DNA of 50,464 bases from Fuerstiella sp. (lineage in GTDB: Bacteria; Planctomycetota; Planctomycetia; Planctomycetales; Planctomycetaceae). The stretch is taken from the NCBI GenBank assembly GCA_022447225.1, contig JAKVAZ010000007.1:1-50464 (forward strand). Direction: 5' to 3'. The notes under the pieces were generated by a model, which was not told where the DNA came from, ran no database searches, and worked only from the letters and a program-made list of their open reading frames with translations. Positions within the stretch are counted from its first letter, which is position 1. Each line of letters begins with the position of its first letter. Made by a program: the position numbers and the translations under genes. Positions 35,881 to 45,262 of this stretch are shown here, piece after piece.

Positions 35881-37366
35881 GCCGTTCCGCTGCGTTTGCC
35901 TCGGCCAGATTGCGAATATGGTTGAGGACCCGCAGATGGATCTGATGGACCAGTTCGTCGGACCAGAGCGTCCAGTAAGCCTGTGGATTCATGTTCAGGA
36001 CATACCACGTTGTGCCACTGAGCCGTGTGACTCCCCCGGAAAGGTGTTCGAGTCGAAATTCGCCCCGCGTTGAACGAAATCCACTGTTGAGATGTGGTGG
36101 GTGGATGTGACGGTACGGAGTCAGTTCGAACATGGGATCGGGCTGTTCCCTGACATCGAACGCCAGCAGACGGTTTTGTTCCCATGCCGTAATCGGTTCC
36201 ACAAATGTCCCGGTTGTGAATTCGCAGTAGCGAGTTGCACCCACACCGGTCCCGTCGATGCGGGCTCGGAGAGGACAGGCAATACCAGTGCGAAAAAACC
36301 ATGCGGGTGTTTCGGTGATTTCCGGGAAACGGATGACCTGTTGCCAGACAACATCCGGCGGCGCCTGAATATCGATTTGTGTCCTGACAGCGAGTGTGGG
36401 ACTGGAAACAACAGCTCCTTCAAGAACGGCCAGCAGCGGCAGGCCGGTCAGGCACCAGATCATGCCCTGGGAATCCCGCTGACGATGGCAGGTTTCAATG
36501 GCGATGGAGCGGCCGATCAGGGCGCCCAGTACTGCAATCGGCCACAGAATCGGGATCGCCATGATGATACAGATGGCTCCCTCCAGTCCCACGAGCAAAA
36601 ATCCCGAACAACAGAATGCCGTCATCAGTGTGGCCTGCAGAATTGTCGCTCCCGCTGATCGACGAGCGGGAGTATTGAACAGCCAGGCACTTACCGTTCC
36701 TGCGATGAGTGGAGTTCCAAAAAACAGTGCTGCTCCGTAGCTGTCCAGAACATAGACGGTGAAAATCGTGGAAACAATTGCATAGACGAAGCCGGCAGCA
36801 GCTCCGACAAGAGCTGCGATCACCCCGCTGTTCTTTGCAGTGGAATCCCCTTCATCCACAGGGGCAGGAGACTTCCGGATTTCATCGAGTTCCTGCTGCT
36901 GTCGGATTTCGTTGACCGATTGCGGTTTCCTGGCTGACACGAGACTCAGCAAAAGCATGCCGGCATAGTTGAACAGTGGAATCAGCATCACCATTCCGCA
37001 CCATGGGGAGTATCCGGCATCACGGCAGCGGCGAATACTCATGGCGACGGCAATCCAGACAAACGGAACCGTCCACAGCACAAGAGTGATTCCAAGCCTG
37101 GTGGGAGCACCTTCAGTGAATTTCGCCCGATGGCTGAGCAGCGGTGTCAGAAAATCAGCCGGAGTATAGAACTTGGTCGTCAAAGCACCGATAACTCCGG
37201 CCTCAACGAGATACTTTAGAATTGCCAGACCAAATCCCCACTTGATATACGACAGTCGGTCGACAGTTCCACTGAGTCGAAAGCAGTACGCAGGGGCTGG
37301 TGGTGATTTTTCCATCACAGTTTTGACCTGTCTTCGTGTTTCAATCACAGTGAGACCTGTTGCCAT
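35807..37366 (-). CDS. DUF805 membrane protein fused to SRPBCC-like domain
   Basis: The 519-residue protein begins (after about 28 residues) with a DUF805 domain: FRLSGTVDRLSYIKWGFGLAI, then IAVAMSIRRCRDAGYSPWCGMVMLIPLFNYAGMLLLS. A second membrane block spans about 185-330. The last 190 residues have an SRPBCC/polyketide-cyclase-like look: VRTQIDIQAPPDVVWQQVIRFPEI and later GGVTRLSGTTWYVLNMNPQAYW. I use ATG 37366; ATG 37315 is also possible because the domain starts just after it, and neither has a strong ribosome binding site. Its C-terminal 24 codons overlap the aldolase gene on the other strand. The function is unknown. Confidence 0.78.
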   Translation of the reverse strand: MATGLTVIETRRQVKTVMEKSPPAPAYCFRLSGTVDRLSYIKWGFGLAILKYLVEAGVIGALTTKFYTPADFLTPLLSHRAKFTEGAPTRLGITLVLWTVPFVWIAVAMSIRRCRDAGYSPWCGMVMLIPLFNYAGMLLLSLVSARKPQSVNEIRQQQELDEIRKSPAPVDEGDSTAKNSGVIAALVGAAAGFVYAIVSTIFTVYVLDSYGAALFFGTPLIAGTVSAWLFNTPARRSAGATILQATLMTAFCCSGFLLVGLEGAICIIMAIPILWPIAVLGALIGRSIAIETCHRQRDSQGMIWCLTGLPLLAVLEGAVVSSPTLAVRTQIDIQAPPDVVWQQVIRFPEITETPAWFFRTGIACPLRARIDGTGVGATRYCEFTTGTFVEPITAWEQNRLLAFDVREQPDPMFELTPYRHIHPPHLNSGFRSTRGEFRLEHLSGGVTRLSGTTWYVLNMNPQAYWTLWSDELVHQIHLRVLNHIRNLAEANAAERLTDADAPGSRSLPAEPQESRLRAP

Positions 37367-37682
37367 CCGAAACCGAACCGCAGGAGGGATATCTCATTTA
37401 ACCGCAACTTATTCAGAAGCGGCAGACTATCGGAACGAGTTGCTATCGGTTCTCTTCCTGGAAATTCAGGACTGGTCGTGTCTTTACCGAACCGGGGACG
37501 ACTGTTGTTGGCTGCACGTACCGACGAATCCTTTGCCGTCTGTCAAAATGTTGATGTGGCCCGACTTTTAGATTTGTGTCTGCAGGGTACCTGGATTACC
37601 TGGGTCCGCTGGCTGGAACTGGGTAAACATATCGGGAACAATGCACCGAGCCAGCTCTATTTCATTCATCAGAGGTATCCCT
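37367..37682. other. Divergent intergenic region of about 316 bases
   Basis: This gap holds the promoter side of the leftward DUF805 gene and the leader of the LapA-like gene. I see no gene or strong repeat here. Confidence 0.4.
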
Positions 37683-37913
37683 GTGACCGAGCATCAATCC
37701 GGTGGCAGAAGTTTTTATCACAAAATACGCCTGTACACATTTGTTGGAATTGGTCTGTTGGCTGTGATCATGATTTTCCAGAATACAGCGAATGTGGAGA
37801 CGCAGCTGTTATTATGGAAAATTGAGATGCCGCGCGCCGCTCTGCTGGCGGCAACACTGCTTGCCGGATTCGTGGGTGGCGTTGTCTGGACCGGATTCCG
37901 GCGGCGCAGGTAA
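37683..37913 (+). CDS. LapA-like (DUF1049) small membrane protein
   Basis: The start is GTG 37683 with AGAGG at 37671-37675, seven bases upstream; an ATG at 37641 in the same frame has no such site. The 76-residue product has two TM helices joined by a short loop (FVGIGLLAVIMIFQNTANVETQLLLW, then LLAATLLAGFVGGVVWTG) and a basic tail FRRRR. The QNT..V...LL.W pattern is the hallmark of LapA-domain proteins, which in E. coli act with LapB in LPS assembly control. No lapB-like gene is next to it, so its role here is unclear. It precedes the CNNM transporter gene by 54 bases. Confidence 0.8.
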   Translation: MTEHQSGGRSFYHKIRLYTFVGIGLLAVIMIFQNTANVETQLLLWKIEMPRAALLAATLLAGFVGGVVWTGFRRRR

Positions 37914-37967
37914 CTCGTTTGATTTTCGTAAGATTCTCAGGCTCTCCAGTCGATTTGCTCAGCAGTA

Positions 37968-39386
37968 ATGCTCAAGGGCTTCGTGATGCCTTTCTGGCTC
38001 AGTTCCAACCTTGTTAGTCTGACCACACTTGCTGAAGCCGACCTGCATTCCGGTAGCTGGACAATGACGTTCACGCTTCTTGCTGTTGCCGCAGCACTCG
38101 TCGTTGCCAATGGTTTTTTCGTTGCCGCCGAATTTGCACTGGTGAAGATTCGTCCCAGCCGAATCGACGACATGGTGAATGAGGGGCGGCGGTTTGCTCC
38201 AGCGGCCAAATGGCTGGCCAGTCGGCTGGAACAGTCGCTGTCGGCAGGACAGCTGGGTATCACGATGGCGTCACTGGCGCTGGGCTGGGTCGGCGAACCG
38301 GCCTTTGCGAAACTGGTGGTACCCGTTCTCGAATTTGTCAGTATCACTAATCCGAGAATTCAGGAGGTGATTTCGTTTATCGTGGCGTTCACCGTTATCA
38401 CGGCGCTGCACCTGGTGATTGGTGAACAGGCGCCAAAAATCTTCGCAATCCGTGAACCGGAAAAAATGTTGCTGTGGTGTGCCGTTCCGATGAAAGCTTT
38501 CTTCCTGATTTCTTATCCGCTGATGTCGGCCCTGAACGCGACAACAACGTGGTTGCTGAACATGGTGGGACTCAGTCAGGAGGATTCTCACGGGGAAACG
38601 TTTACCGAAACCGAAATCAGGGCGTTGGTTCACCAGGCGCACATTCGAGGGGAACTGACACGTAACGAACGAACACTGATCGATGCCATCTTCGAATTTG
38701 ATGATCTCGTCTGCCGTCGGATTATGCTGCCTCGACATGATGTTGCATTTGTTGATGTGTCGGAACCGGTTCCCGAAATGATGGCCATGATCCGTCGCAC
38801 CCGGCACACCCGTTACCCCGTTTGTGACGGTTCGCTCGATGACGTTGTCGGAATTCTGCATATCAAGGACTTGCTGCAGGAACAGATCGATGACAAATTC
38901 GATTTTCGTTCCATCGCTCGTCCTCCCCGGAAAGTTCCGGACAGTCTGCCGGTTGGAAAGCTGCTGCGACATTTTCAGGGCACGCACCAGCTCATGGCAT
39001 TTGTTATCGATGAGTACGGGACTGTGATCGGGATTGTGACCCTGGAAAATGTAATGGAGCAAATTGTTGGTGACGTTGCCGATGAGTTTGATATTGAGGA
39101 TCCGGAGATCGTGCCGGATGGTCCCGGCCAGTTTGTGGCTGTGGGCAGTACTCCGATCGAAGACCTGGAGCAACGATTGAACGTCACGTTTTCAGCCCCG
39201 GAGGCTGATACACTGTCCGGATTACTTATGCACTATGCGCAGGAGATCGTGGAAGAAGGTCAGAGTGTGCAAATGGGAGTCGTTCGGGCCGATGTGCTCG
39301 ATGCCTCCAACGGACGTGCGGTTCGCGTTCGACTGACCCTGCCCGAAGAAAGTATTGGAAGCGTTAAATCCCGTCACGACAGCTGA
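37968..39386 (+). CDS. CNNM/CorC-HlyC family transporter (hemolysin family)
   Basis: The 472-residue protein has the full family order. A DUF21 transmembrane domain (about 35-215, with NGFFVAAEFALVKIRPSRID and GITMASLALGWVGEPAFAKL) is followed by a CBS pair (about 240-360: RRIMLPRHDVAFVD, THQLMAFVIDEYGTVIGIVTLENVMEQIVGDVADEFD). It ends with a CorC_HlyC domain (about 380-460). These are magnesium or cobalt transporters or regulators; true haemolysin function is not implied. The start is uncertain: ATG 37968 is the longest, ATG 37986 or ATG 38064 (just before the first TM) are possible. Confidence 0.9.
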   Translation: MLKGFVMPFWLSSNLVSLTTLAEADLHSGSWTMTFTLLAVAAALVVANGFFVAAEFALVKIRPSRIDDMVNEGRRFAPAAKWLASRLEQSLSAGQLGITMASLALGWVGEPAFAKLVVPVLEFVSITNPRIQEVISFIVAFTVITALHLVIGEQAPKIFAIREPEKMLLWCAVPMKAFFLISYPLMSALNATTTWLLNMVGLSQEDSHGETFTETEIRALVHQAHIRGELTRNERTLIDAIFEFDDLVCRRIMLPRHDVAFVDVSEPVPEMMAMIRRTRHTRYPVCDGSLDDVVGILHIKDLLQEQIDDKFDFRSIARPPRKVPDSLPVGKLLRHFQGTHQLMAFVIDEYGTVIGIVTLENVMEQIVGDVADEFDIEDPEIVPDGPGQFVAVGSTPIEDLEQRLNVTFSAPEADTLSGLLMHYAQEIVEEGQSVQMGVVRADVLDASNGRAVRVRLTLPEESIGSVKSRHDS

Positions 39387-39562
39387 TTCCCGATCATTAG
39401 CTGAGGATTCCCGCAACAACTGCTGTCAGATGTCGGTGCGGTCGGAGGGTGGCGAGTTAAGGTTGGCGTTCCGGATGTCGCTGTTTCCCGTCAGGCAGGC
39501 ATTTCATACACTTGCCGGATCTGTGTACTGAAGCCTTCACTCCCGTCGGAAAAAGTGTCGCC

Positions 39563-40354
39563 ATGGAACTGCATGACAAAGTGGTCGTTATTACGGGCGC
39601 AGCGCGAGGGATTGGTGAGGCGCTGGCTCATCAGGTTGCGGCACAGGACGCCTCAGCCGTGGTCGTGTCGGATCTGGATCTGCATGATGCTCAGACGGTT
39701 GCCGGTGCGGTCGGCGGAACGGGCATTGCCTGTGACGTGAGCTCTGAACAGGACGTTCAGCGATTAGTGGACACGACCCTTGACCTCTATGGTCGTATCG
39801 ATGTGTTTGTGTCCAATGCCGGAATTACATTCAAAGGAGGTCTGGAGACGACTAATGATGAGTGGCAGAAGATGTGGGATGTCAACGTAATGTCAAGGCT
39901 GTATGCGGCGCGGGCCGCAATACCGCACATGCTGGAACGAGGATCCGGATATCTGGTCCATACCGCATCAGCAGCCGGACTTTTGACAGAAATCGGTTCC
40001 GCATCCTATTCGGTTACCAAGCATGCCGATGTGGCGATGGCAGAATGGCTGTCCGTCTGTTACGGGCGGCAGGGGATCCACGTATCGTGCGTCTGTCCAC
40101 TGGGAGTGCAGACCGACATGATCGACGATGAAGACCCGATTCATCGCTATTTGCACCTGCATTCGATCTCCGCTGAACAGGCGGCGGATTCAATCGTGGA
40201 CGGAATCCGTTCAGAAGAATTTCTCATTCTGCCCCACCCGGACGTGGCCGACTTCTTTTCAATGAAGACTGACGATTACGACCGCTGGTTGCGAGGTATG
40301 CAGCGACTCAGACAGAAACTGACTCGCCAAATCAGGCGCCGTAACGCTGCCTGA
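39563..40354 (+). CDS. SDR family oxidoreductase
   Basis: The 263-residue protein starts at ATG 39563, where SDR homology begins (the frame is open to TTG 39512). It shows the cofactor motif VVITGAARGIGEAL, the NAG motif (FVSNAGITFKGG), a serine in VHTASAAGLLTE and the catalytic YSVTK. The aspartate after the second strand (VSDLD) favours NAD+ over NADP+. SDRs act on alcohols, ketones and sugars; the substrate is unknown. It stands alone between the CNNM gene and a small secreted-protein gene. Confidence 0.9.
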   Translation: MELHDKVVVITGAARGIGEALAHQVAAQDASAVVVSDLDLHDAQTVAGAVGGTGIACDVSSEQDVQRLVDTTLDLYGRIDVFVSNAGITFKGGLETTNDEWQKMWDVNVMSRLYAARAAIPHMLERGSGYLVHTASAAGLLTEIGSASYSVTKHADVAMAEWLSVCYGRQGIHVSCVCPLGVQTDMIDDEDPIHRYLHLHSISAEQAADSIVDGIRSEEFLILPHPDVADFFSMKTDDYDRWLRGMQRLRQKLTRQIRRRNAA

Positions 40355-40551
40355 GCCGGTTCTTTGCAGGAAAAAGAGTGGATGATGACGGCTGGGTAGA
40401 ATTCGGAATGTACTCCGGCAGCATGCGACGATGTCGCTGACTCACCGGCAGAATCTGCCGAAAGTCACATGAGGGGACGCCAGTCCGGCCGACAAAAGTG
40501 ATGCGTCACCACAGTTCCGTCCCCATTCTTCCCTCCTGGAAAGGTCGATCA

Positions 40552-40851
40552 ATGAAATTGACAGCTGGTTTTGCACTTATAGTCTTCATTGCTTCCAGCG
40601 TCGTCGCCGGTGAAGAGCAAACTGCTCCTTCGACACTTCCTGTAAAAGAAGCGTCACTGACATCGAATATGGATGTCGCAAGGGGAGATCTGCATACCGT
40701 TGGACACAAACAGAATGTCTGTTCGAAATGCGGAGATGTCCATGGTGGCGAGTTTGTTTCGAGGTCACGTTCCAGTCCAGGCGTGTTGGAACGTATCCTG
40801 GATATCGAACGTCGCAAAAATAAATGGCTTTTAAGCTTGATCGGTCTTTAG
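40552..40851 (+). CDS. Small secreted protein with CxxC motif, unknown function
   Basis: The 99-residue product starts at ATG 40552; GGAAAGG lies eight bases upstream and a signal peptide (KLTAGFALIVFIASSVVAG) follows. The frame extends to 40498 but without a leader. The mature part has one CSKCGDVHGG motif, perhaps a metal or disulfide site, and a polar C-terminus rich in R, E and K (RILDIERRKNKW). No family is recognised. Confidence 0.6.
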   Translation: MKLTAGFALIVFIASSVVAGEEQTAPSTLPVKEASLTSNMDVARGDLHTVGHKQNVCSKCGDVHGGEFVSRSRSSPGVLERILDIERRKNKWLLSLIGL

Positions 40852-41313
40852 ATAAATTGACCTGGTGATTTAACTGTTGGCACTGCTCGGCTGCAGATGG
40901 TGTCTTTGGTTCAGGAACGCAATTATTGAGAGATGAGTGTTTGGGGCATCCTCGTCAATCGACAGACTGTTTGCTGAGCAACAGGAGTCTCTCGCCTGGA
41001 CGATTGTTTCCATGCCGGCCGCACGGATCCGTTACCGCATTCTTGTAAACGTAACCGAGCGAAGATTTCGTACTGATCCCGGGTTGTCGTGATCGAATAC
41101 GAAATCACCGCTCGGATTTTTTACGTAACCGTATGTTTTGCGTTTGTGAGTGAATCCATCGTTATCGGTCGGTGTCGGTTGCAGTGTCAGCTGTCGGACC
41201 CGCCGTGATTTGCTGACTGAAGAACAGGATGTGTGCTGAGGACTTTCCTGATTCCGGCGACAGACCTCCAGAATCAGGTTATGATCCCGTCACCCGGTCC
41301 GGAGGTGATGAGC
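40852..41313. other. Intergenic region of about 460 bases
   Basis: No gene is evident. GGAGG at 41301-41305 is the ribosome binding site of the radical SAM gene; it decides the start at 41314. Confidence 0.4.
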
Positions 41314-42390
41314 ATGGATCATCAGAAAAATTATTCAGTCGTCGGGCGTGGCGCGAATCTCAACCAAACTGGGAGGTTTGAGTCCATTGAGATTCACCCC
41401 GACTGGTCTCAGATGGAACACGACGACGAGTGGTATGATCAGGTCAGACGTCCGAAGACTCGGTATTTTGAAGATGTCTCATGTTCGGTGATTTCTGAGA
41501 ATGACAGCCCCGACATTCCGTTTCGCTTTAGTCTGAATCCATATCGGGGTTGTCTGCACGGGTGCAGTTACTGCTATGCCCGGCCATCCCATGAATATCT
41601 GGGGTTGAGTGCCGGTCTGGACTTTGAAACTCGGATTTTTGTGAAGCGAAATGCAGCCAGTCTGTTCCGCAGGTGGCTTTGCCGTCGGGGATATGAACCG
41701 GCCCCGGTGATGATGTCGGGTATCACTGATTGTTATCAGCCTGCCGAGAAAGCGTTTCAGATTACTCAACAGTGTTTGGAGGTCGCCGCCGAATCCTGTC
41801 AGCCGATGTCTGTAATTACGAAGAACGCACTGGTCTGTCGGGATGTCGAAATGATGGCTCGAATGGCATCGCAAAATCTAATTCAGGTGGGTGTGAGCAT
41901 AACGAGTCTGGATCAGAGTCTGACGAAATTGCTGGAACCGGGTACAAGCGCCCCGGCAGCCCGGTTACGAGCTGTAAAGGAACTGACCGAAGCCGGGGTT
42001 CCGGTGCATGTGATGATTGCGCCCGTGATTCCTGGTCTGAACGACAGCGAAATTCCGGCCATTCTGCAGTTGGCTGCTGATGCCGGGGTCCGGTCGTCGA
42101 GTTATATCCTTCTTCGCCTGCCACATTCCGTGAAAGATCTTTTCACTGAATGGCTGAAAGAGCAGCGACCGAATCATGCCGGGAAAGTACTGTCGAGACT
42201 GTTGAACGTTCGGGATGGCAAGCTCAATGAAACTGAATTCGGACGAAGAATGCGAGGGGCGGGATCCATCGCTGATCAGATTGCTGAACTGTTCCGGGTG
42301 TGTGCTCGCCGATCTCGGATCGACTGTCAGCTTCCCACTTTCAGCACAGCAGACTTTCGTCCTCCGAATGGTCAGGGCCGACTTTTTTGA
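41314..42390 (+). CDS. PA0069-type radical SAM protein
   Basis: The start is ATG 41314 with GGAGG eight bases upstream (the frame is open from 41233). The 358-residue product carries CLHGCSYCYARPSHEYLGL, the CxxxCxxC cluster of radical SAM enzymes (C near 80, 84, 87), then SGITDCYQPAEKAFQITQQ and VSITSLDQSLTKLLEPGT, typical of the PA0069/SplB-like group. The [4Fe-4S] cluster cleaves S-adenosylmethionine to a radical; the target is unknown for this group. PA0069-type proteins usually stand alone, as here. Confidence 0.9.
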   Translation: MDHQKNYSVVGRGANLNQTGRFESIEIHPDWSQMEHDDEWYDQVRRPKTRYFEDVSCSVISENDSPDIPFRFSLNPYRGCLHGCSYCYARPSHEYLGLSAGLDFETRIFVKRNAASLFRRWLCRRGYEPAPVMMSGITDCYQPAEKAFQITQQCLEVAAESCQPMSVITKNALVCRDVEMMARMASQNLIQVGVSITSLDQSLTKLLEPGTSAPAARLRAVKELTEAGVPVHVMIAPVIPGLNDSEIPAILQLAADAGVRSSSYILLRLPHSVKDLFTEWLKEQRPNHAGKVLSRLLNVRDGKLNETEFGRRMRGAGSIADQIAELFRVCARRSRIDCQLPTFSTADFRPPNGQGRLF

Positions 42391-43200
42391 ATCGAGTTCG
42401 TGGTCGGAATGGATGGTGGAACCGGCGGGAGACAGGTCAAATTCGTCAACCAACACGACTGCTGACGAGAGCTTCTGAGTTGCAGTAAGCATCACCTGGT
42501 TGAGCGATTGACGGTTGAATGACCGGATCCGAGTCACTTGTTAACAGGTCAGATGTCCAAGTTGGCTGGTACCACGGGTTCGGCCGTGACAAACCGAGCC
42601 CGACCGTGTTTTCAGGGACACTGCCCACTTAGTCGGAATAGGTGGTCCGTCTGACGTTCAGGTGTGTTGGTGACAGGCAGGACGCTGTCGAATTCAGCCA
42701 GTGACGTTTATCGGATATGTGCGGATGGTCACCCGCATCTCTCCAGCTTTGCATTCAGGATAGAAATCGTCAAATTTCGGTCCTGACCCGCAGCATGTGT
42801 GACCGGTGGTATCGTGGATCTCCTGATAAATATCTGTCTATGTCCGGAGGTCTCCGATTGTAGCTGTACAGGTGATCTGACTGGTGAACAGGGGATTTGG
42901 ATGATTGTGTGAGTCAGTCTCTATCTCGAAATGCATCAGGTCTCGTGTGATCGGGCCCGGGTAACCTCATCCGAGGTTAGAATGATTGAGGAGGTTTGAT
43001 CTGCCGAATGCTAACTCACGGCAATTGAAATTATTCAGTTTGCCAATTACGCTTGATTTGTTATTCCAAACTGCCATGAATCCGGAATTCTTCGTTTGCG
43101 ATTGAATCCGTTTCCAGCGTAAAACAGATCATCGACAGAGTCTGCCCGCGCAGTGATACGGTAATCCGGGCGATTCAGATTCAACCCACAGGAGATGTCC
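42391..43200. other. Intergenic region of about 810 bases
   Basis: The longest gap in the right half. I find no gene with family features or a good start site. It includes the hairpin at 42962-42979, and an AACCTC/GAGGTT pair inside it is the only notable structure. The sugar dehydrogenase ribosome binding site (GGAG at 43191-43194) closes it. Confidence 0.4.
42962..42979 (+). promoter_or_regulatory. Perfect 7-bp inverted repeat
   Basis: TAACCTC and GAGGTTA pair around an ATCC loop in the long gap before the sugar dehydrogenase gene. It is a candidate operator or hairpin; there is no other support. Confidence 0.25.
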
Positions 43201-44403
43201 GTGAAACAGTTGTCCTCAATCGTGTTCCTGCTCATTGCTACCGTCGGCATGGCTGCTGATATTCAGGAAACAGCGCTGAATGTCAGTGTGGAACGTGCTT
43301 TTCCGGAAATGAGTTTCGATCGACCACTGATTATTACCCATGCAAACGACGGAACCGATCGTGTTTTCGTAGCGGAACAGGAAGGGGTGATTAAGGTATT
43401 TCCGAATGATCAGGAAATCGAAGAAGCTGCCATTTTCCTCGACATCCGAAAGCAGGTTGTCTATCGCGACAATAAGAACGAGGAAGGCCTGTTGGGATTC
43501 GCATTTCATCCGGATTACAAAAAGAACGGACACTTCTTTCTGTATTATACGACGACGGACGCAGACCTGACTTCAGTGGTGACGCGGTTCACAGTGTCCA
43601 AGGACGATCCCCACAAGGCCGATTCGAAGTCCGAAGTAGAACTGATGCGGATAAGCCAGCCGTACTGGAATCACAATGGTGGTACGCTGGCATTTGGCCC
43701 GGATGGTCTGCTTTATATTGCATTAGGCGATGGCGGGAAGGGGGGAGATCCTCACAGTCACGGTCAGAATCTGACCACTCTTCTGGGGTCCATTCTCAGG
43801 ATCGATGTTGATCGACAGGAGGAAGGGAAAAAATATGCTGTTCCGTCAGACAATCCTTTTGTTGGCACGATGGTTTCTACGAACAGTCGAGGTGACAAGC
43901 AGGCTCCGGCGGTCGGTGAGATTTATGCTTACGGATTTCGCAATGTGTGGCGTCTGTCGTTTGACAAAAACACAGGAGACCTGTGGGCGGCCGATGTGGG
44001 ACAAAGTTTGTGGGAAGAAATTAACATCGTGGAGGCCGGTGGAAATTACGGCTGGAACGTGCGCGAATCGAAACACTGGTTTCGTCCTGATGGTAATGAC
44101 AACCGGAGCGATCTTATTGATCCGATCTGGGAATATCATCACGATGTCGGTAAGTCGATCACCGGCGGAGCCGTTTATCGGGGGAGTCGTGTTCCCGAGC
44201 TTCAAGGGAAATATGTCTATGCCGATTATGTGAGCGGATTGTTGTGGGCTCTGGACTACGACCGGGACGAGCAACGTGTGACTGGAAACTATTCACTGAC
44301 CGGAAAGAATCAGCCAGTAATGTCATTTGGTGAAGATGAAGCCGGTGATCTGTATTTTTCGACTCCATTTGGTCAGTTATTTCGATTCAGGTCCGGACTG
44401 TGA
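43201..44403 (+). CDS. Exported PQQ-dependent sugar dehydrogenase family protein
   Basis: GTG 43201 is preferred to ATG 43195: GGAG (43191-43194) is directly before the ATG but six bases before the GTG. The 400-residue product has a signal peptide (KQLSSIVFLLIATVGMAA) and the six-bladed beta-propeller motifs of the soluble glucose/sorbosone dehydrogenase family. These are EEGLLGFAFHPDYKKNG, WNHNGGTLAFGPDGLLYIALGDGG (catalytic histidine near 157), NPFVG and AYGFRNVWRLSFD. Many planctomycete members carry this fold; PQQ synthesis genes are not in the window. It is periplasmic by inference. Confidence 0.88.
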   Translation: MKQLSSIVFLLIATVGMAADIQETALNVSVERAFPEMSFDRPLIITHANDGTDRVFVAEQEGVIKVFPNDQEIEEAAIFLDIRKQVVYRDNKNEEGLLGFAFHPDYKKNGHFFLYYTTTDADLTSVVTRFTVSKDDPHKADSKSEVELMRISQPYWNHNGGTLAFGPDGLLYIALGDGGKGGDPHSHGQNLTTLLGSILRIDVDRQEEGKKYAVPSDNPFVGTMVSTNSRGDKQAPAVGEIYAYGFRNVWRLSFDKNTGDLWAADVGQSLWEEINIVEAGGNYGWNVRESKHWFRPDGNDNRSDLIDPIWEYHHDVGKSITGGAVYRGSRVPELQGKYVYADYVSGLLWALDYDRDEQRVTGNYSLTGKNQPVMSFGEDEAGDLYFSTPFGQLFRFRSGL

Positions 44404-44572
44404 ATTGTCAGTCGCAATCGCCAAAGCTGTCGTAGATGGAGTCCAGAGGCCGATGTGATCAGGTCGGGGTATTAGCCACCAGACCCGGTTCACGCGTTAT
44501 GACCGTGTTCAGTTAAAATTCATCTGCTGACTGACAAAGTCCCGGGATTCTGATCCAAGAAGAGAAGATTAT

Positions 44573-45262
44573 ATGTCACTGCACCTGGAGAGTGTTCGGA
44601 AGAATTACCGGGAACCGGACGGTACGCCTCTTCCCGTGCTGGCTATTGACGAATACAAACTGGTTCGAGGCGAACAGGCTGCTTTGATCGGTTCAAGTGG
44701 CTGCGGTAAAACGACGCTGCTGAATGTGATTTCGGGTATTTTGACTCCGGACTCCGGACGAGTGGTGGTGAGTGACACGGACATCACTCAGTTGCCGGAG
44801 GTTGTTCGAGACCGATTTCGAGCCGAAAGGATTGGATTCGTATTTCAAACCTTTAATTTGCTGCCGGGGTTTACCGCGCTGGAGAATGTGCTCCTTGGGA
44901 TGACATTTTCACGGAATCGCAGCGATCGATCCTTTGCCAGGTCTCTGCTGGAAAGGGTCGGACTGAAAGATCGTCAGAATCACCAGCCGGGAAGATTGTC
45001 GGTCGGTGAACAGCAGCGTGTGTCAGTTGCTCGTTCTCTGGCCAACCGGCCAGCGCTTCTGTTGGCGGATGAGCCGACTGCCAACGTAGACCCTGCCAAT
45101 CAGGATATGATTCTCAGTCTGATTCGTGAGACCTGCAGTGAGAATAAAGTGACACTGCTGATGGTGACACACGCCGCGGAAGTGGCTGAGAAATTCGATC
45201 GGGTCGATCGGCTGCAGGACTTTAATCGCCCAGAGTCTGCATCGCGGGAGGTCGTCTTATGA
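44573..45262 (+). CDS. ABC transporter ATP-binding protein (MacB/LolD type)
   Basis: The 229-residue ATPase has a Walker A (GSSGCGKTTLL), Q-loop (FVFQTFNLLPG), signature LSVGEQQRVSVARSLA and Walker B (LLADEPTANVD), with the H-loop TLLMVTHAAE. This is the MacB/LolD/FtsE subgroup, which energises FtsX-like permeases rather than substrate import. Its stop overlaps the permease start by four bases (ATGA). No binding protein is encoded nearby. Confidence 0.92.
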   Translation: MSLHLESVRKNYREPDGTPLPVLAIDEYKLVRGEQAALIGSSGCGKTTLLNVISGILTPDSGRVVVSDTDITQLPEVVRDRFRAERIGFVFQTFNLLPGFTALENVLLGMTFSRNRSDRSFARSLLERVGLKDRQNHQPGRLSVGEQQRVSVARSLANRPALLLADEPTANVDPANQDMILSLIRETCSENKVTLLMVTHAAEVAEKFDRVDRLQDFNRPESASREVVL

